From CAZJQD01 sp964548165 [NCBI: uncultured bacterium] (GTDB taxonomy: Bacteria > UBA8481): a stretch of 20,144 nt of DNA. Below the pieces are notes generated by a model. The model did not search any database, was not told the DNA's origin, and saw nothing but the letters and a program-made list of their open reading frames with translations. Location of the stretch: contig CAZJQD010000054.1 of the NCBI GenBank assembly GCA_964548165.1, positions 1 through 20,144 on the forward strand. The letters run 5' to 3'. Of this stretch, positions 7,618 through 14,900 are shown in pieces; position 1 is the first letter of the stretch, and each line of letters starts with the position of its first letter. Position numbers and translations under genes: made by a program.

Positions 7618-9057
7618 ATGACGCTCCCCCGCACGCTCCACGAGATCCGCGCCGGCCTGGCCGCCGGGACGTTCTCGGCGCCCGAGATCGCCGGCGCCTA
7701 CCTCGACCGCATCCGCCTCCACGACGCGAAGGTGGGCGCGTTCCTGCACGTGGCCGAGTCCGCGGCAGAAGCAACGGGGCCGCCCGTGGGCCTGAAGGAT
7801 CTCCTCGCCACGAGCGACATGCCCACCACCTGCGCCTCGAAGATCCTCGCGGGTTGGCGGCCTCCCTACGACGCCACGGTGGTCCGCAAGCTTCGCGAGG
7901 CCGGGACGTTCGCGCTGGGGAAACTGAACATGGACGAGTTTGCCATGGGGTCCTCAAACGAGAACTCCGCGGTCAAGCCGGTCCGCAATCCCTGGGACCT
8001 GGCTCGCGTCCCCGGCGGATCGTCGGGCGGATCCGCCGCCGCGGTCGCGGCCAACCTGGCGCCGGCCACGCTCGGATCCGACACCGGCGGCTCGATCCGC
8101 CAGCCCGCGTCGTTCTGCGGCGTGACCGGGCTGAAGCCCACCTACGGCCGCGTCTCGCGGTACGGGCTCATCGCCATCGCCTCCTCGCACGACCAGATCG
8201 GCCCCTTCACGCATGACCCCCGCGATGTCGCGTTCATGCTCGGCTGGATCTCCGGCCATGAGCCCCTCGACTCGACCTCGGCCAACCTTCCGGCCGAGAA
8301 CTTCGAGGCGGCGCTGACCGGCGACGTGAAGGGGCTGCGCATCGGCGTACCGAAGGAGTATTTCGGGAAGGGCCTGGATCCGGCCGTGGAAGCGGCTGTT
8401 CGTAAGGCGCTTCGGGAACTCGAGGCCGCGGGCGCGAGCCTCCACGAGGTCAGTCTCCCGCACACCGAGCACGCCGTAGCCGTCTACTACCTGGTGGCTA
8501 CCGCCGAGGCCTCCTCCAACCTCGCGCGCTTCGACAGCATCCGCTTCGGGCTCCGCGAGCCCCGCGAGACGCTCATCGAGCAGTACAAGGCGACACGCGG
8601 CGCCGGGTTCGGGTCCGAGGTCAAGCGCCGGATCATGCTGGGAACCTACGTCCTCTCGGCCGGCTACTACGACGCGTACTACAAGAAGGCCCTGGAGGTG
8701 CGCACGCTCATCCAGCGGGATTTCCTCAAGGCGTTCGAGACCGTCGACGTGATCGCGACGCCGACCTCACCGACGGTCGCCTTCGCGTTTGGCGAGAAGT
8801 CGGCGGATCCCCTGACGATGTATCTCTCCGATATCTACACGATCTCGTGCAACCTCGCGGGGCTCCCGGGGATATCGATTCCGTGCGGCTTTGCTTCGCC
8901 GGGCGCCTCGAACGTTCCCGCGCCTGCGGGCGGCCTGCCGGTGGGCCTGCAGTTCCTCGGGAAGCCCTTCGCGGAGGCGACGATCCTTCGCGTGGCCGAC
9001 GCCTACCAGCGTCTCACCGATTGGCACAGCCGCCAGCCCGCGGAGTTCGCGCTGTGA
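7618..9057 (+). CDS. gatA: Asp-tRNA(Asn)/Glu-tRNA(Gln) amidotransferase subunit A (glutaminase)
   Basis: 479 residues, an amidase-signature enzyme of the usual GatA length. It hydrolyses glutamine and passes ammonia to GatB. The catalytic triad is readable with canonical spacing: Lys60 (VGLKDLL), cis-Ser135 ([11 protein letters not shown]) and nucleophile Ser159 ([11 protein letters not shown]); the 75- and 24-residue separations match those in characterised GatA. The block [17 protein letters not shown] follows. The ATG at 7618 is 10 bases after the gatC stop. Its stop overlaps the start of gatB by four bases (GTGA), indicating coupled translation and stoichiometric production of the subunits. 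Confidence 0.97.
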   Translation: MTLPRTLHEIRAGLAAGTFSAPEIAGAYLDRIRLHDAKVGAFLHVAESAAEATGPPVGLKDLLATSDMPTTCASKILAGWRPPYDATVVRKLREAGTFALGKLNMDEFAMGSSNENSAVKPVRNPWDLARVPGGSSGGSAAAVAANLAPATLGSDTGGSIRQPASFCGVTGLKPTYGRVSRYGLIAIASSHDQIGPFTHDPRDVAFMLGWISGHEPLDSTSANLPAENFEAALTGDVKGLRIGVPKEYFGKGLDPAVEAAVRKALRELEAAGASLHEVSLPHTEHAVAVYYLVATAEASSNLARFDSIRFGLREPRETLIEQYKATRGAGFGSEVKRRIMLGTYVLSAGYYDAYYKKALEVRTLIQRDFLKAFETVDVIATPTSPTVAFAFGEKSADPLTMYLSDIYTISCNLAGLPGISIPCGFASPGASNVPAPAGGLPVGLQFLGKPFAEATILRVADAYQRLTDWHSRQPAEFAL

Positions 9058-10508
9058 CGGAACCCGCGCTTTACGGCGGTGGGCGCTGGGAGGTCGTCGT
9101 CGGGCTCGAGGTGCACGTTCAGCTCCTGACCCAGACCAAGATCTTCTGCTCGTGCCGCAACCGGTTCGGCGATGCCCCCAACACGAACATCTGCCCCACC
9201 TGCCTCGGGCTCCCTGGCGCTCTCCCGGTGCTGAACCGGAAGGCCGTCGAGCTGGCCACGCGGGCGGCGCTCGCCGTGAACGGCACGGTTGCCGAACGGA
9301 TGAAGTTCGATAGGAAGAACTACTTCTACCCGGACCTGCCGAAGGGCTACCAGATCTCGCAGTTCGATCTTCCCCTCTGCACGGCCGGCTGGATCGACCT
9401 GGCGAGCGGCAAGCGGATCGGGATCACGCGCATCCATCTTGAAGAGGACGCCGGGAAGCTCCTGCACGCCGCGGAGAGCCTGGACGAATCGAGCGTGACG
9501 CGCGTCGACCTGAATCGCGCCGGCACCCCGCTCATCGAGATCGTCAGCGAGCCCGACATCCGGCGACCCGAGGAGGCCTACGAGTACCTGCAGATCCTAA
9601 GGCAGGTGATGGAGTACTGCGAGGTCTCCGACTGCAACATGGAGGAAGGGTCGTTGCGGTGCGACGCGAACGTGTCCGTGCGTCCCGCGGGGCGCGAGGA
9701 ATTCGGCACCAAGGTCGAGATCAAGAACCTCAACTCCTTCAAGGCCGTACAGGCGGCGATCGAGCACGAGATCGAGCGCCAGATCGACGAGATCGAGGGC
9801 GGTGGGACGATCGCGCAGGAGACCCGGCTCTGGGACGCCGACCGCGGCGTGACGCGAGGGATGCGGTCCAAGGAGGAGTCGCACGACTACCGCTACTTCC
9901 CCGATCCCGACCTCGTCGTCTTCACCCTGCCTGCCGACTTTGTCGCCGGCATCCGCGCCTCTCTGCCGGAGCTCCCCGAGGCCCGCGCCGCGCGCCTGGC
10001 GCGCGATTACGCCCTGCCGGACCGTGACGCCCGCGTGCTGACGGCGGGGCGCGCGATTGCCGACTACTTCGAGTCCGCCGTGGCGGCGTATCCCAAGAAT
10101 CCCAAGGGGATCGCCAACTGGATCACGGCCGAGTTGTTGCGCGAGCTGCCGGACAACGACCCGAAGGGTTGTCGCGTGACCCCGGCGCTCCTGGCGGAAC
10201 TGGTGGAGCTCATCGACGCCGGGACGATCTCGGGCAAGATGGCCAAGGAGCTCTTGCCGGAGATGCTGGCGAAGGGTTCCTCGCCGCGCGCCCTCGTGGC
10301 GGAGCGCGGGCTCGCGCAGATGAGCGACGAAGGCGAGCTGGAGGCCGTCTGCAGGGCCGTGATTGCCGCGAACCCGGGGCCCGTGGAGCAGGTGAAGGCG
10401 GGACAGAAGAAGGCGCTGGGATTCCTGGTGGGCGCCGTGATGAAGCAGACAGGCGGCAAGGCCAATCCCCCGCTCGTCAATCAGATCCTCTCGAGGTTGC
10501 TCGCATGA
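9054..10508 (+). CDS. gatB: Asp-tRNA(Asn)/Glu-tRNA(Gln) amidotransferase subunit B
   Basis: 484 residues. GatB phosphorylates the misacylated tRNA side chain and transfers ammonia to form Gln- or Asn-tRNA. A four-cysteine zinc site is complete (FCSC at 31-34, CPTC at 47-50). GLEVHVQL near the N-terminus, [22 protein letters not shown] and [12 protein letters not shown] are family landmarks, and the C-terminal YqeY-like tail domain is present (from about residue 340, with [29 protein letters not shown] near the end). The start is GTG at 9054, overlapping the gatA stop as GTGA; the open frame continues upstream inside gatA but encodes no family sequence. Its stop overlaps the next gene start as ATGA. 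Confidence 0.97.
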   Translation: MTEPALYGGGRWEVVVGLEVHVQLLTQTKIFCSCRNRFGDAPNTNICPTCLGLPGALPVLNRKAVELATRAALAVNGTVAERMKFDRKNYFYPDLPKGYQISQFDLPLCTAGWIDLASGKRIGITRIHLEEDAGKLLHAAESLDESSVTRVDLNRAGTPLIEIVSEPDIRRPEEAYEYLQILRQVMEYCEVSDCNMEEGSLRCDANVSVRPAGREEFGTKVEIKNLNSFKAVQAAIEHEIERQIDEIEGGGTIAQETRLWDADRGVTRGMRSKEESHDYRYFPDPDLVVFTLPADFVAGIRASLPELPEARAARLARDYALPDRDARVLTAGRAIADYFESAVAAYPKNPKGIANWITAELLRELPDNDPKGCRVTPALLAELVELIDAGTISGKMAKELLPEMLAKGSSPRALVAERGLAQMSDEGELEAVCRAVIAANPGPVEQVKAGQKKALGFLVGAVMKQTGGKANPPLVNQILSRLLA

Positions 10509-10963
10509 ATGAGACTCCGGTCGCCGAACCGTCCTACGCCATCGCCGCCGTCGGCGGGCTCTTCCTCGGCATCCTCGCGGCCACGGTCGCGTTCATCTTC
10601 AACGGGCAGACCCCCTGGGTACTCCTCGTGATGCCCTTGGCCGGGCTTTTTGCGGGCATTCTCGGAACCTACGTCGCTGCTGAACCATACGTGGAGCTCA
10701 AGGAGAGCTACGACAAGCTGGCCCAGGCGGCCGCGCACGAGAGAGTGTCTCACGAGGGAGTCACGCACGAGTCGATGGACGGGGCGACGGTCGTGGAGAG
10801 GGTGGTTCCTCCGGAGATTGCGGATGCGGCGGAGCGGATGAGCGGGGAGAGCGTGAGGCTGGCCCGGGAGGCCGCGGCGCTGGGGGAGGACGGGCTGAAG
10901 GTGGCCGAGGCGGCGGAGGTTTTGCGCCGGGAAGCGGCTTTACTGAGGAGCTTAAAGCCCTGA
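10505..10963 (+). CDS. small membrane protein: two TM helices and a helical/coiled-coil tail
   Basis: 152 residues, not recognised. Two hydrophobic helices are visible (about 12-32 and 38-58), separated by a short NGQTP turn, so both ends probably lie on the same side of the membrane. Residues 60-152 are charged and helical, rich in Ala, Glu and Arg, with heptad-like spacing from about 105 to 150. A small HERVSHEGVTHES repeat lies at about 78-90. The ATG overlaps the gatB stop by four bases (ATGA), so expression is tied to the gatCAB operon. A link to tRNA amidation is not implied; operon position may simply reflect constitutive expression. No motif allows a functional call. Confidence 0.75.
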   Translation: MNETPVAEPSYAIAAVGGLFLGILAATVAFIFNGQTPWVLLVMPLAGLFAGILGTYVAAEPYVELKESYDKLAQAAAHERVSHEGVTHESMDGATVVERVVPPEIADAAERMSGESVRLAREAAALGEDGLKVAEAAEVLRREAALLRSLKP

Positions 10964-11008
10964 AAGGGTTGGAAAGGGTTTTCCGCTATCCACAGGCTCA
11001 AAAAATGC

Positions 11009-11036
11009 TAAAGTTCGGCCTAAAGTCCGCCGATAA
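11009..11036 (+). promoter_or_regulatory. sigma-28 (FliA)-type promoter of the flgM-like gene
   Basis: TAAAGTTC (11009-11016) matches the sigma-28 -35 consensus TAAAGTTT at 7 of 8 positions. GCCGATAA (11029-11036) matches the -10 consensus at 8 of 8. The spacing after TAAA is 16 bases against a consensus of 15. The predicted start near 11043 leaves a leader of about 24 bases containing the AGGAGGT ribosome-binding site. The consensus is well established for FliA; its use here is inferred. Confidence 0.75.
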
Positions 11037-11052
11037 ACTGAAGTAAGGAAAA

Positions 11053-11058
11053 GGAGGT
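11053..11058 (+). promoter_or_regulatory. strong Shine-Dalgarno site of the flgM-like gene
   Basis: GGAGGT within AAGGAGGTCA ends 8 bases before the ATG at 11067. It is among the strongest Shine-Dalgarno matches in the window and contrasts with the genes that appear leaderless. Confidence 0.8.
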
Positions 11059-11066
11059 CACGGGTC

Positions 11067-11366
11067 ATGGTCATCGACAAACTTGGAGCACTGAACAACA
11101 TCACGTCGGTCTACTCCAACCAGATCCGTAAAGAGTCAGGCACGGATGCCGCTCAGCGTCGCTCCGACACGGTAGAGGTTTCCAATGCCAGCCGGCTGAA
11201 CCAGCTCCGGGAAGCGGTCAAGAAGGCCGTCCAGGAGTCCGATGGTGATGTCCGGTTGGACAAGGTCGCCGCCGCGAAGGAGAAGCTGGAGAATGGTTCT
11301 CTCATCAATGATGCCGTTATCGATGAGATTGCCAGCCGCATCGTAGACTCGATGGGCTTGAGATAG
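11067..11366 (+). CDS. flgM: FlgM-like anti-sigma-28 factor
   Basis: 99 residues. The C-terminal half carries the FlgM pattern: VEVSNASRLNQLREAVKKAV (compare VELS..A..L in the family), then VRLDKVAAAKEKLENGSL and a terminal helix DEIASRIVDSM (compare VR.EKV..LK..I..G.Y....IA..IL). FlgM binds FliA (sigma-28) and holds it inactive until the hook-basal body exports FlgM. Usual length is about 90-100 residues; the first 30 residues would be the disordered export region. The gene stands alone: no flagellar gene is in the window. A near-perfect sigma-28 promoter and strong ribosome-binding site precede it, which fits known autoregulation of flgM from a class-3 promoter and independently supports the call. 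Because FlgM is short, homology alone would be moderate evidence. Confidence 0.82.
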   Translation: MVIDKLGALNNITSVYSNQIRKESGTDAAQRRSDTVEVSNASRLNQLREAVKKAVQESDGDVRLDKVAAAKEKLENGSLINDAVIDEIASRIVDSMGLR

Positions 11367-11460
11367 CTTCCACGCACTAACGCACGCGCTTTCTACGTAG
11401 TTCGCTCCCCACGAGATTGCCTGTTCTCTGTTACTGACTGGCTTACGGATTCAAAACATC

Positions 11461-11506
11461 GGGCAGGGCCCGGGAAGTGACATTCCCCGGGTCCGGCCCT
11501 TTCCAT
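11461..11506 (+). terminator. terminator-like hairpin downstream of flgM
   Basis: Left arm GGGCAGGGCCCGGG (11461-11474) pairs with CCCGGGTCCGGCCC (11486-11499) through 14 positions with one G-U pair and one mismatch; the loop is 11 bases. It is followed by a short T-rich stretch (TTTCCATTTAAGTT). It lies 94 bases after the flgM stop. Strong stem but imperfect U-tract. Confidence 0.6.
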
Positions 11507-11520
11507 TTAAGTTCTCGGCG

Positions 11521-11575
11521 ACGGGGACATTCTTCTTGGACGCGCGCGAGCGCGCGAAAAGAAGAATGTCCCCGT
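11521..11575. repeat. REP-like palindrome with GGGGACATTCTT arms
   Basis: A perfect 17-base inverted repeat: ACGGGGACATTCTTCTT (11521-11537) and its complement AAGAAGAATGTCCCCGT (11559-11575). The 21-base centre contains a second stem, CGCGCG...CGCGCG, so the element folds into one long hairpin. Arms of the type GGGGACATTCTT are, from memory, common in palindromes mobilised by REP-associated tyrosine (Y1, RAYT) transposases; no such transposase is in this window. It has no T-run and probably is not simply a terminator. Confidence 0.7.
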
Positions 11576-11609
11576 TTCTGCTTTTCTAGCAGGCGATGAG
11601 GGGAGTTCG

Positions 11610-11641
11610 GTGGGGGGGGAGCTGTCTACGCGCCCCCCCAC
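11610..11641. repeat. G/C-homopolymer inverted repeat upstream of a membrane-protein gene
   Basis: GTGGGGGGG (11610-11618) and CCCCCCCAC (11633-11641) form a perfect 9-base stem around a 14-base loop. It ends 17 bases before the putative -35 of the next gene. Function unknown; it could block read-through from upstream or be part of a repeat element together with the adjacent palindrome. Confidence 0.5.
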
Positions 11642-11657
11642 GGCGCCCGGCCCGACT

Positions 11658-11686
11658 TTGCCGGGACGGGCGTGAACGGTTACAGT
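11658..11686 (+). promoter_or_regulatory. probable leaderless promoter of the four-helix membrane protein
   Basis: TTGCCG (11658-11663), a 17-base spacer and TACAGT (11681-11686) are followed by exactly 6 bases and an ATG at 11693. The arrangement equals that before the thioredoxin-TPR gene. It argues for the ATG at 11693 over the GTG at 11672, which would lie inside the promoter. Confidence 0.5.
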
Positions 11687-11692
11687 GCGCTC

Positions 11693-12166
11693 ATGGCTGT
11701 CGCTGCCGCGCGTCGGATCGATTTCGAGGAACTGGTGCGGTGCGCGCACTGGGGCGGCGTCCTTGGCCTCATCATCCTCGTTCCCTCCTCCTGCCTCCTG
11801 ACGCTGGTCTCGCTCTTCGGCGAGAGCGTCGCCTTCCAGCTAGCGACTACGGCCCAGTTGACGATGCTCGTCCGGCTGGGCATCCAGGTCTTCTTGATGG
11901 GCGGCTGGGGTTTCGCGGCCGTCTCGCTGGTCCGCCAGTTCGTGACGCCGCTCTTCGGGAAAGTTACCGGCGCGCTCGTGGGCGGCGGCGGCGGAACACT
12001 TGTGCTGAACTTGATGGCCGTGATCTTCGGCGCGTTGATGAACGATGCGGCTCCCGTCCTGTGGGTGGCCGTTCTCGGTTTACCGACGACGACGGCCGTC
12101 GGCCTGAGGATGGCCCTGGGCGGTCCCCTTGATAGGAAGGCCCTGCGGCCCGGTTCCCGAAGGTAG
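11693..12166 (+). CDS. small hydrophobic membrane protein, four predicted TM helices
   Basis: 157 residues from the ATG at 11693; not recognised. Hydrophobic segments lie at about 22-42, 60-80, 95-116 and 120-140. A glycine run (GALVGGGGGTLVLNL) opens the third helix, suggesting tight helix packing. The C-terminus is short and basic (DRKALRPGSRR), placing it probably in the cytoplasm. An upstream in-frame GTG at 11672 would add seven residues (MNGYSAL) but has no ribosome-binding site and overlaps the likely promoter. The last 87 bases overlap the 3' end of dinG on the other strand. No catalytic motif is visible, so function is unknown; confidence is in the coding call. Confidence 0.6.
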   Translation: MAVAAARRIDFEELVRCAHWGGVLGLIILVPSSCLLTLVSLFGESVAFQLATTAQLTMLVRLGIQVFLMGGWGFAAVSLVRQFVTPLFGKVTGALVGGGGGTLVLNLMAVIFGALMNDAAPVLWVAVLGLPTTTAVGLRMALGGPLDRKALRPGSRR

Positions 12167-14374
12167 GGGTTCCGCTCCGGCCGAGCCAGCCGTGCTTGCG
12201 TCGGCCGGCAATTCTTCCGGGAGCGTCGCTCCGGGAACGATGCGCCCGTGCAGGAACGCATCCACGGCGGCTCTCACCGCGGCCGTGTCGCCCTCGACGG
12301 TAAGACACGACGGCAGCGTGGCCAGCAGGCGCCGCGTGTAGCTCTTGCGGCCGGGATCGAGGATGACAACGACCCCGCGATCCGTCTCCGTGCGGATAAG
12401 CCGGCCGAAGCCCTGGCGGAGGCTCAGGAGCGCGAGCGGCAGGGCGTAGCGGGGAAACCACTTGTCGCCGAGCGCGGCGCAGCGCGCGTCGTAGACGGGT
12501 TCGCCGGGGGAGGCGAAGGGGATCTTCTCCATGACGACCAGGGAGAGGTTGCCGCCCGGAACGTCGATGCCCTCCCAGAACGATCGCGTGCCCATCAGGA
12601 CCGTCGACGGGTGGCGGCGCAGGCGCGCGGCGAGCTCGTGCCGCGAGCCGTCGCGATACTGGGCCATGACCTCGCACCCGGGCACGCTCACCAGCTCGGC
12701 CGCCTCCAGCATGCGCTTCTTATTGGTGAAGAGCCCCAGGGTGCGCCCGCCCGCGATCGCGGCGAGGGCGCTGAGCTGGTCCGCGATGGCGGAGGGTCCC
12801 GTGAGCGGCGTTCTGAGGAGACAGAGCAGGACGTTCTCGCGGTAGTTGAACGGGTGACCGACGGTGACGGGGGCGAGGACGCGGATGGGTTCCTCGTCAG
12901 GCGGTTCTTCGTCTCCGTCGCGAACCGGCGCCGCGTCGTCCGTGATCGCGGGGGTGTCGATGGTGTCAGAAGCCGCGATTCCGGGCGCGTGGGACGCGTG
13001 CGACGTCGTTGGGGCGGGTGCTGAGGAGGGCAGGACGAGGCCGAGCCTCTCCGCCAGGAACTCGAAGCCGCCGCCCGATTGCAGGGTCGCCGAGGTCAGG
13101 AGCACGCTGTGAAATTTGCGATAGAGGTGAGACTCCAGCCAGGTCCCGACGGCGATCGGGGAACGCTTGAAGAGCGGCGCGCGCCCGGCCCGCGTCTCGT
13201 ACCAGAGCACCGTCCCTTCCTCGGGGATGCGCTTGAAGAGCGCATTGAGTTCCATGACGACCTCGCCGAGGCCCAGGCCCGCGCGCGCGACTCGCTCCGC
13301 GTGAGTCTTGAGGGATTCCACCGCGCTGAGTTCCTTCTGGAGCCGTTGCAGGCCGGCGACGGCGCCGGCGATCATGGTGCCCAGCATCTCGGCGTTGTCG
13401 CAGAGCGTGCGCCAGGCGGGATCGGCGAGCCGCTCGTCGGTGACGCGCTGGCGCGGACCCTCGAACTTGAGAGAAAAGGCCTGGGCGGCCACGTCGAAGT
13501 GGTGGCTCCAGTCCCTCACGGTATCGAGAGAATCGGCCACGGGCTGGACGCTGTATTCCTTCCAGACCTGGCGACTGAGTCGGCCGAGCGTCGTGCCGCG
13601 GGGACGCGCGGCTCCGGCATGGAGCCGGCGGATCCGGCGGTGAAGGAAGGCGGTGCAGAACGCGGGGCCGCAGATGTCGGTGGCCGCCTCCTCCAGGGCA
13701 TGCGCCTCGTCAATGACGAGGTACCGGATGCTCGGGTAGGACTCGGGCCAGAGGAGGGCGAGGTGGTGGTTGGCGACGATGACGTCGGCTTTCTCGGCCG
13801 CGGCCAGCGCGCGGAAGTGGCGGCAGGTGTTCCGGTGGTCGCTGACGCAGACATCGTCCAGGGCGCGGATGTCGCTCATCGCCCGCCAGGCGTCCGGACC
13901 CCAGCGCCGCAGGAACGACCAGGCGGCCTCCAGGTCGCCGGTGGCGTGGAGTCGGTCGAAGTGCCGGAGGTAACGAATGGTGCGATGCTCGGGGCTGTGG
14001 ATGAAGAGCTGTTGCCGATCCCATTCCTCCTCGAGTCGTTCTCGGCACGCGTAGTTTTCGCGCCCCTTCAGGAGGGCGTAGGAGAAGTTGAAGAGCCCGG
14101 CGAGGCGGGGGAGGTCGCGGAGAAAGACCTGGTCCTGGAGATTCTTGGTCCGGGTGCAGACGAGGACTTTTCCTCCGGTGCGCTTGGCGGCGAGGATGTG
14201 AGGAACGAGGTAGCCGAAGGTCTTGCCGACCCCGGTGCCGCCCTCGACGAAGCGGACCCCGCCACCGCGGAGAAGCTCGTCCACGGCGCGGGCGTAGGCC
14301 AGTTGCTGGGGGCGGAAGCTACACCCGTCGACCTTCTCATGGAGCGTTCCGCCCGGCCCGAACCACGTGTCCAT
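12080..14374 (-). CDS. dinG: DinG/XPD-like ATP-dependent DNA helicase
   Basis: 764 residues, superfamily 2 helicase of the DinG/XPD group. Visible are Walker A GGTGVGKT (45-52), RTKNLQDQ (about 75-82, motif Ia), NHHLALL (about 202-208), DEAH (222-225), FWEGIDVPGG (motif V region) and QGFGRLIRTETDRG (motif VI, arginine finger). DinG unwinds DNA 5'-3', resolving R-loops and repair intermediates. Cysteines expected for the 4Fe-4S domain are at 110, 176 and 184 only; the fourth is not found (see findings). A low-complexity Ala/Thr/Asp/Glu-rich insertion of about 60 residues (roughly 12880-13040) separates the two helicase halves. The Pro/Gly-rich C-terminal tail ends in RRRR and overlaps the neighbouring gene. 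The ATG at 14374 has no Shine-Dalgarno sequence but a TATACT box 6 bases upstream. Confidence 0.92.
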   Translation of the reverse strand: MDTWFGPGGTLHEKVDGCSFRPQQLAYARAVDELLRGGGVRFVEGGTGVGKTFGYLVPHILAAKRTGGKVLVCTRTKNLQDQVFLRDLPRLAGLFNFSYALLKGRENYACRERLEEEWDRQQLFIHSPEHRTIRYLRHFDRLHATGDLEAAWSFLRRWGPDAWRAMSDIRALDDVCVSDHRNTCRHFRALAAAEKADVIVANHHLALLWPESYPSIRYLVIDEAHALEEAATDICGPAFCTAFLHRRIRRLHAGAARPRGTTLGRLSRQVWKEYSVQPVADSLDTVRDWSHHFDVAAQAFSLKFEGPRQRVTDERLADPAWRTLCDNAEMLGTMIAGAVAGLQRLQKELSAVESLKTHAERVARAGLGLGEVVMELNALFKRIPEEGTVLWYETRAGRAPLFKRSPIAVGTWLESHLYRKFHSVLLTSATLQSGGGFEFLAERLGLVLPSSAPAPTTSHASHAPGIAASDTIDTPAITDDAAPVRDGDEEPPDEEPIRVLAPVTVGHPFNYRENVLLCLLRTPLTGPSAIADQLSALAAIAGGRTLGLFTNKKRMLEAAELVSVPGCEVMAQYRDGSRHELAARLRRHPSTVLMGTRSFWEGIDVPGGNLSLVVMEKIPFASPGEPVYDARCAALGDKWFPRYALPLALLSLRQGFGRLIRTETDRGVVVILDPGRKSYTRRLLATLPSCLTVEGDTAAVRAAVDAFLHGRIVPGATLPEELPADASTAGSAGAEPLPSGTGPQGLPIKGTAQGHPQADGRRRR

Positions 14375-14380
14375 TCGGGA

Positions 14381-14386
14381 AGTATA
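14381..14386 (-). promoter_or_regulatory. probable -10 box of a leaderless dinG transcript
   Basis: On the minus strand TATACT is followed by six bases (TCCCGA) and the dinG ATG at 14374. A clear -35 is not seen. No Shine-Dalgarno sequence is present. Confidence 0.5.
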
Positions 14387-14441
14387 CGGGGAGTGGGCCG
14401 GGTCATCCGCACGGATATGGCCTTACCGAGGAGGCGGAGAC

Positions 14442-14447
14442 TAGAAT
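14442..14447 (+). promoter_or_regulatory. possible -10 box for the 58-residue protein gene
   Basis: TAGAAT matches the -10 consensus at 5 of 6 positions and would start transcription near 14454, leaving a leader of about 20 bases that includes the ribosome-binding site. The -35 region is unconvincing. Confidence 0.35.
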
Positions 14448-14474
14448 GGGGAAAACGAGCAGGAGGATGGTTCG

Positions 14475-14651
14475 ATGGCGGATCAGGCGACACAGGACAA
14501 GATCAACGCGATCATGCAGTTGGTGAACCTGGAGATGACGGCCGCGGCCCGGAAGATGGGCAAGCAGGTCGACGCGCGGGAGAAGATCCGCCTCATGCGC
14601 GAACGGCTGGAGGCCGCCGGGCTTCCATTGCCCGACCACCTGAAGCCCTAG
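14475..14651 (+). CDS. 58-residue helical protein, unknown function
   Basis: A small gene divergent from dinG. The ATG at 14475 is preceded by a strong Shine-Dalgarno sequence (AGGAGGA at 14461-14467, 7 bases before the start) and a TAGAAT box. The protein starts MADQATQDKINAIMQLVNLE and ends with LEAAGLPLPDHLKP before a TAG stop at 14649. It is predicted almost wholly helical, with charged and methionine-rich faces and no membrane segment or cysteine. I recognise no family. The coding call rests on the ribosome-binding site, the clean start-stop frame and plausible amphipathic sequence, not on homology. Confidence 0.6.
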   Translation: MADQATQDKINAIMQLVNLEMTAAARKMGKQVDAREKIRLMRERLEAAGLPLPDHLKP

Positions 14652-14672
14652 CCTGACCTATTCACAAAGATT

Positions 14673-14841
14673 CACCGCGGAAACGCCGAGAACGCCGAGA
14701 CGAAGAAGAAACGGACGGCATTCTCAAGCGCCTGAGAATCCCGTGTCGGATGTTAATTCGCGGTCCGAACTGGTTCTCTGTTCAACCCAGAATATTGATG
14801 TTGCCCAGCCTTAACTCGGCGTTCTCTGCGTCTCGGCGGTG
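14673..14841. repeat. long imperfect palindromic repeat (MITE-like)
   Basis: Left arm 14673-14699 begins CACCGCGGAAACGCCGAG; right arm 14815-14841 ends TCTCGGCGGTG. The 27-base arms are complementary with three mismatches. The left arm contains AACGCCGAG twice in tandem (14682-14699). The 115-base centre is less GC-rich and holds a perfect 7-base hairpin, ATTCTCA/TGAGAAT (14720-14739). Arms of the CACCGCNGAGACGC-GAGAACGC-GAG type are, from memory, widespread palindromic repeats in environmental bacterial genomes. No ORF of note is inside. Together with its flanks it accounts for the gene-free stretch 14652-14900. Confidence 0.7.
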
Positions 14842-14900
14842 TGATTCATGAATCAACCGGGCAAGAGAGATATCCGGTCGCGCGGTAGGGGCGCGCCGAT

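Noticed and set aside
10940-10985. Possible terminator after the membrane/coiled-coil gene
   Set aside because: Only a 4-base CCCT/AGGG stem and a tandem GAAAGGGTT duplication are present; too weak for a terminator.
11367-11460. Less GC-rich stretch after flgM, checked for a small RNA or tRNA
   Set aside because: No cloverleaf, T-arm or promoter could be built; treated as 3' untranslated sequence.
14752-14800. CTGG...GTTCAACCCAG segment resembling a tRNA T-arm
   Set aside because: No acceptor or anticodon arms fit around it; it lies inside the long palindromic repeat.
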